Below are positions 30,701 through 34,771 of a stretch of 34,771 nucleotides of DNA, piece after piece. The position numbers and the translations under genes are program-made. The notes under the pieces are model-generated. The model was given only the letters and a program-made list of their open reading frames with translations. It was not told the DNA's origin and did not search any database. The stretch covers positions 1 through 34,771 of the forward strand of contig JAAYMA010000096.1 of assembly GCA_012521615.1 (NCBI GenBank). Reading direction: 5' to 3'. Numbering within the stretch: position 1 is the stretch's first letter; each line of letters opens with the position of its first letter. Origin of the DNA: Clostridiaceae bacterium (lineage in GTDB: Bacteria; Bacillota; Clostridia; DSM-8532).

Positions 30701-32512
30701 TCAGCCAAGAACATTATTTTCTGTTGGAATGTTCAGCCTGACTTCTACTCCCTGCATTTTGTCAGAGGTAATATGCATGCTGAATTTTTTATCATATAAC
30801 AGGAGCATCCTTTGATAAACATTATAAAGTCCGATTTTTTTATCATCTTCATCTGACAAATGTTCATTGTAACTGTTAAAATATTTTTGCAGTTTATCAA
30901 TGTCTTCCTGCTTCATACCGACACCGTTATCCCTGACAATAACAGAGCAAAAACCTTCTTCCAGTTGGCAGAGGATGCTGATATTTCCGGGTGTTTTTAA
31001 TTTTTCGATACCATGAACGATTGAATTCTCAACTATTGGCTGAAGTATTAACTTAGGTACTTTTACAGTATAGAGCTCTTCTGGAATATTAATCGAATAA
31101 TTCAACTTATCTTCAAATCTGAATTTTTGAAGTGCAAGATAATTCTCAACATTGTTTATTTCATCTTTCAACGTAACAATGTTTCCGCCCGACTTTACCG
31201 TATATCTGAGCATACTCGACAACGACATCAGCATATTATCCACTTCATATACTTCTTTCTCACAGGCTACGCTTCCTATTGCCTGCAGAGTATTGTAAAG
31301 AAAATGGGGATTAATCTGCGCATGAAGTGACTCGAGCTGGGCATCCTTAAACTTAAGCCTCAGCTGAAATCTCTCTTTTATTAACTGCCCTATTTGCTCA
31401 GTCATATAATTAAATGTATTTGAAATCTGCCCAATTTCATCTTGACTTCGAACATGGGATCTGACCGAAAAATCTCCTTTACTGACTTGAATCATGCAAT
31501 TTTCAATTATTTTAAGCGGTTTTGTTATATAAAACGAGAACGTTACTATAACAATTACAAGCATTAGTACGATAATACTGCTTATAAATATTATCGTGTT
31601 TTTCAGTTTTTCTGCCTGATATGTAATATTTCTCATCGACACAATCTGTAATAACATAGTATTATGTATGTCTGATTTATTGAACAGCACTAATAAAGTT
31701 TGCCCTGTTTGTTCATCGAGATATTGTAAATCACCTTCTTTTTCACCGTTGTCCCGTAAAATTTCAAGTAAATCAGGTGTAATATGATCATACATATCTG
31801 TTTCAGATTTGCAAATGATTTTTCCATCTTCATTGAGCAATAATATTTGTACAAAATCGTTTACTAAAGTATCCTGAATCATTTTTTTCAAAGCATCCAT
31901 TCTATAGTTTATGGATAATACAAAAGAAGGCGTCTGATATTCAACCACGCATCGGTTTATTGAAAATACCGGTGTTTTATCGTCAAGACCATAATCACTG
32001 TTGTAATTTTCCAACAGGTGTTCCGGCTCAAGAACCATCTGGTTAGGCGACATTAATACTCTCTGGTACCAATCTCTTTCTTCAATTTCTCCTGCATTTT
32101 TAAAAGATCTGTTTGTTATACGATTTATTACATATAATTCTTGTTTTTCAGTTATATATAAGAGTACAGAGTCAGTTTCACGTTTTTGCAAAAACAGGTT
32201 CTGCAGCTTTCTTATTTTATAATTATATACTTTCAACTCATCACTGTCGGAGTAATACTCAGGTAAGAAGAGTATATCCGCATACATCGAGAAGGAAATG
32301 TCATTCAGGCTTTGAAAATATTCATCTGTTCTTTCGCTAAGCTGGTTTAACAATGTCGAACTGTTTTCAACATATATTTTTTGCACCTCTTTTGCAAAAA
32401 TATTGTAGGATATAATTACAACCATACCAAAGAAGAGCACCACTAATGAAACAATTGTGATAATCAGTTTATAGCTTAGATGTGAATTTACAGCTTTCCA
32501 TAATGATTTCAT
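30701..32512 (-). CDS. YesM-type sensor histidine kinase
   Basis: The 603-residue membrane kinase has helix 1 (~14-37), a ~255-residue extracytoplasmic sensor region of dCache-like size, helix 2 (~306-327), a HAMP linker (~328-380), the His_kinase dimerisation block HAQINPHFLYNTLQAIGS with His403, and an ATPase domain with PIVENSIVHGI and VRDNGVGM. It probably senses an extracellular sugar, or sugar bound to the lipoprotein, and phosphorylates the response regulator encoded next. I use the ATG at 32512, eight bases after GGGGG; an upstream in-frame TTG overlaps this ribosome site. The pair heads the whole carbohydrate locus. Confidence 0.93.
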   Translation of the reverse strand: MKSLWKAVNSHLSYKLIITIVSLVVLFFGMVVIISYNIFAKEVQKIYVENSSTLLNQLSERTDEYFQSLNDISFSMYADILFLPEYYSDSDELKVYNYKIRKLQNLFLQKRETDSVLLYITEKQELYVINRITNRSFKNAGEIEERDWYQRVLMSPNQMVLEPEHLLENYNSDYGLDDKTPVFSINRCVVEYQTPSFVLSINYRMDALKKMIQDTLVNDFVQILLLNEDGKIICKSETDMYDHITPDLLEILRDNGEKEGDLQYLDEQTGQTLLVLFNKSDIHNTMLLQIVSMRNITYQAEKLKNTIIFISSIIVLMLVIVIVTFSFYITKPLKIIENCMIQVSKGDFSVRSHVRSQDEIGQISNTFNYMTEQIGQLIKERFQLRLKFKDAQLESLHAQINPHFLYNTLQAIGSVACEKEVYEVDNMLMSLSSMLRYTVKSGGNIVTLKDEINNVENYLALQKFRFEDKLNYSINIPEELYTVKVPKLILQPIVENSIVHGIEKLKTPGNISILCQLEEGFCSVIVRDNGVGMKQEDIDKLQKYFNSYNEHLSDEDDKKIGLYNVYQRMLLLYDKKFSMHITSDKMQGVEVRLNIPTENNVLG

Positions 32513-33034
32513 AAGAACTGCCCCCAAACATTACAACAATCCGAGGCTAAGGCATTATTCAGTTAATAGTAAACCATTATAATACAGCTCATTGCAGAAA
32601 GACTATTATTCTCTTAAAAACTTCTATATTTGATTAATCGCTGCTAATTCTTTTTCTGCTTTAGATATTAAATAATTAAGATAAATTTTTATAATAACCA
32701 TTAATCTTTATGATTTTCTATATTACTATTGTAGGATATATTTGACCTGTTTTGCAATTGATGTTTTGGGCTGATTGATATTTTTAAAAAACTCAAAGAT
32801 AACCTTCCACTTCTATAAAAAGGAGACATCAGGCAAATAACTGCACTACAACAATTGTATTACTGTTCAGTATAAATTTGATGTTTTTTCTGCAAGCATT
32901 TATTTGTCTTGTTTAGTAACAAAAATGATGATATTCACATCAAATATGATACAATTCTATATGCGGAATTAGTCTTTGGAATAACGAATTTTTGAAAACA
33001 GAAAATAAACGAAGTACGGAGGATGTGAAACATT
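32513..33034. other. 522-bp AT-rich divergent intergenic region
   Basis: This stretch separates the divergent kinase and thioesterase genes. On the minus strand a TATAAT (32581-32576) could serve the kinase, but no good -35 is visible. A TACAAT at 32950-32955 might serve the thioesterase, again with a poor -35. AAAAGGAG near 32818-32825 is not followed by a start codon. I see no riboswitch, RNA gene or convincing small gene. Confidence 0.4.
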
Positions 33035-33760
33035 TTGCAGATAGAGCAGGAATTCTTTATCAGGGTCCAGGACGTTGGGCTTAACAACAAAATAACAAAC
33101 AAGGCATTATTGGAAGCATTGACCAACGTGACAACTTTACATGGAAACCTTGCAGGACAGGGTATATTCGACCGGGAAAAAAACAATTTTGCATGGATGG
33201 TAATGAACTGGAAATTGGAAGTTTATAAACGGCCCAAAACCTGTGAAACCATTTTAGCGAAGACATGGGCACAGGAATATTCCGGGATACGGGCATATAG
33301 GGATTATGAGATTTTCAACCAAAAAGGTGAAATTATAGCCAAAGCAACATCCGTTTGGATTGCTGTAAACACCAAAACTGGTAAACCCATAAGGCTTACC
33401 GATGATATTATGAACGTGTATAAGAGTGAGCCACAGCATAAGAACTTTCCCGATTTCAAATTTACAAAAACAGTTAATACAGATATCCCCATCCTTTCAA
33501 GAGTACATTTTAAAATCAACAAATCTATGATCGATTGTAATAACCATGTACACAATCCTTCATACATGGATCTTGTAAATGAGGTCTTACCGGAAGACAC
33601 AGATGAAACATGTTTTAATGACATTGAAGTATATTATAAAAAAGAGATAACCTTACATGAAGAAGTATTGCTGGAATACGCAGCAGACGGAAAGAAAAGC
33701 TATGTTTTCATATGGGACGAAAGCAAGTCCGTACTTCATGCCACAGTTATAATGTATTAG
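33035..33760 (+). CDS. acyl-ACP thioesterase
   Basis: The 241-residue protein is a double hot-dog acyl-ACP thioesterase (FatA/FatB-like), which releases free fatty acids from acyl carrier protein. The N-terminal half has FFIRVQDVGLNNKITNKALLE and RDREKNNF-like WMVMNWKLEVYKRP strands. The second half carries the catalytic block Asp167-x-Asn169-x-His171 in MIDCNNHVHNPSYMDLVNE, corresponding to the plant D/N/H residues. The frame is closed by TGA at 33026, and no ATG occurs before residue 55, so translation must begin at TTG (33035), 11 bases after GGAGG, or possibly at the preceding ATT. It stands alone, with no fatty-acid genes adjacent. Confidence 0.87.
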   Translation: MQIEQEFFIRVQDVGLNNKITNKALLEALTNVTTLHGNLAGQGIFDREKNNFAWMVMNWKLEVYKRPKTCETILAKTWAQEYSGIRAYRDYEIFNQKGEIIAKATSVWIAVNTKTGKPIRLTDDIMNVYKSEPQHKNFPDFKFTKTVNTDIPILSRVHFKINKSMIDCNNHVHNPSYMDLVNEVLPEDTDETCFNDIEVYYKKEITLHEEVLLEYAADGKKSYVFIWDESKSVLHATVIMY

Positions 33761-33932
33761 GATTTGCCTTGAAACGCCTGAATAACCGGTACTCATAACT
33801 TATGGCCTCAGAAAACATGGCTTATGGGGCAATCCAGAATTGCAAAAATGTACTTTTTTTATATATAACTTCATGCCCCAAAGCCAAACCGACTGTTGCT
33901 CCACCAGTCTTTTGAAAATTCCTGCCTTAACC

Positions 33933-34604
33933 TTAACAAATCAATCCACCATGAAAATAACACTCATATACTTTTATTTCATTGCAGTAGATTTCTTCAT
34001 AACCTTGAAACCATGTAAAATCACCCACAACTTTACACTTATATAAGTATTCTCCGGACTGAAAGTATTCCGGCCCTCTATAAGGCATATTTTTATCTGC
34101 CTTACTAAGAGCCTCTTTTAAGAAATTTCCATTGAATGGTTCTCCCAAAACCCGCCCCAGATAGTTCATGGCATAAACAGATTTTCCATCCTTCCAAATG
34201 GCTTCTTGACCTGCAAATTTTTCTCCACCCACATATGTATCATGATATGTGAAAGGTCCATTAGTATACTGAAAATCATGGGAATCAAATCTTGTTGATG
34301 TTGTTTCATTCATGGATGCTGCATACGTGTTTTTACCTGCTTCAAGTCTGAAATCAATCAGTTTATCCAAATCTGTCTTCGTATCAGGTGAAACATTGAT
34401 CATACACTTCTGATCTCTAACAAGAAAATCAACAGACACGTTAAACAGATTACTAATTTGAACCAAATTTAATATATCAGGATAAGCCTGTCCTGACTCC
34501 CATTTTGCAACTGCCTGCCTTGATACATCAAGTCTCTCAGCCATTTCCTCTTGTGTGAGCCCTTTATTCTTTCTTAGTAATTGCAGTTTTTCAGAAAAGT
34601 TCAT
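33933..34604 (-). CDS. XRE-family regulator with DUF5680-like C-terminal domain
   Basis: The 223-residue protein starts with a Cro/C1 helix-turn-helix (~4-60: GLTQEEMAERLDVSRQAVAKWESGQAYPD). A C-terminal domain (~80-223) contains DLDKLIDFRLEAGKNTYAA, GGEKFAGQEAIW and the ending FQGYEEIYCNEIKVYECYFHGG. That pattern, with many aromatic residues, resembles DUF5680, often found behind XRE domains in Firmicutes and possibly binding a small ligand. I start at the third of three clustered start codons, because GGAG lies eight bases before it. The remaining ~165 bases to the window edge show no supportable feature. Confidence 0.85.
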   Translation of the reverse strand: MNFSEKLQLLRKNKGLTQEEMAERLDVSRQAVAKWESGQAYPDILNLVQISNLFNVSVDFLVRDQKCMINVSPDTKTDLDKLIDFRLEAGKNTYAASMNETTSTRFDSHDFQYTNGPFTYHDTYVGGEKFAGQEAIWKDGKSVYAMNYLGRVLGEPFNGNFLKEALSKADKNMPYRGPEYFQSGEYLYKCKVVGDFTWFQGYEEIYCNEIKVYECYFHGGLIC

Positions 34605-34771
34605 TCTCATCACTCCGGGTTAATTATAATACAGATCCGTCACGATACACATAAACCAATGTTAGCAATTATGCTACCCCTGTTATACATCAACAAAAAG
34701 ATAATTTTCTCTAACCAAGAAGTGCACTCCCTGCCGGCTGTATCCACTATCGCCCAGTCAGTGACATCGGA

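Overview
The window looks like chromosomal DNA of a low-GC anaerobic Firmicute of class Clostridia. It is AT-rich, genes start with strong GGAGG-type ribosome sites, and the content fits: flavodiiron protein FprA, an NADH:rubredoxin-reductase-like enzyme, an iron-sulfur flavoprotein, glutamate 2,3-aminomutase, a YesM/YesN two-component system and a CUT1 sugar transporter. A Ruminiclostridium/Acetivibrio-type organism is a guess; no rRNA or other decisive marker is present. I see no tRNA, rRNA, insertion sequence, phage gene or CRISPR array. Most genes lie on the minus strand.

Layout. 1-2.0 kb: the 3' end of a CPA2 cation/proton antiporter, a tiny cysteine-rich protein (DUF6485 type), an Spx/ArsC-like thiol protein and bacterioferritin. 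2.0-3.8 kb: polyamine genes speD-speE. 3.9-6.2 kb: an iron-sulfur flavoprotein, then a GDT1/UPF0016 manganese exporter behind a yybP-ykoY manganese riboswitch with a visible promoter, aptamer and overlapping terminator. 6.2-8.1 kb: a leftover C-terminus of a BrnQ transporter and a membrane-anchored S41 peptidase. 8.4-12.2 kb: FprA, a YtqA/YhcC-type radical SAM protein, an XRE regulator with membrane segments, and a TetR regulator. 12.3-16.0 kb: an MMPL/RND exporter and a secreted heptad-repeat partner, divergent from the TetR gene across an operator-like region.

16.1-17.9 kb holds the most interesting unit. A radical SAM aminomutase carries the Lys/Asn pair that marks glutamate rather than lysine 2,3-aminomutase. 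It is preceded by a c-di-AMP (ydaO-yuaA) riboswitch with a terminator and a possible antiterminator, followed by an unexplained folded leader segment. The implied circuit is c-di-AMP control of synthesis of beta-glutamate, an osmolyte.

17.9-21.6 kb: an NAD(P)H/FAD reductase that could supply electrons to FprA, an alpha/beta hydrolase, a monofunctional peptidoglycan glycosyltransferase and CutA. 21.6-32.5 kb: one long minus-strand carbohydrate locus in the order histidine kinase, response regulator, binding lipoprotein, two permeases, UroD-like protein, GH65 phosphorylase, HAD phosphatase. It appears to sense and import an alpha-glucoside and split it by phosphorolysis; the UroD-like and HAD members are not the expected partners. 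33.0-34.6 kb: an acyl-ACP thioesterase with a TTG start and an XRE regulator with a DUF5680-like C-terminus.
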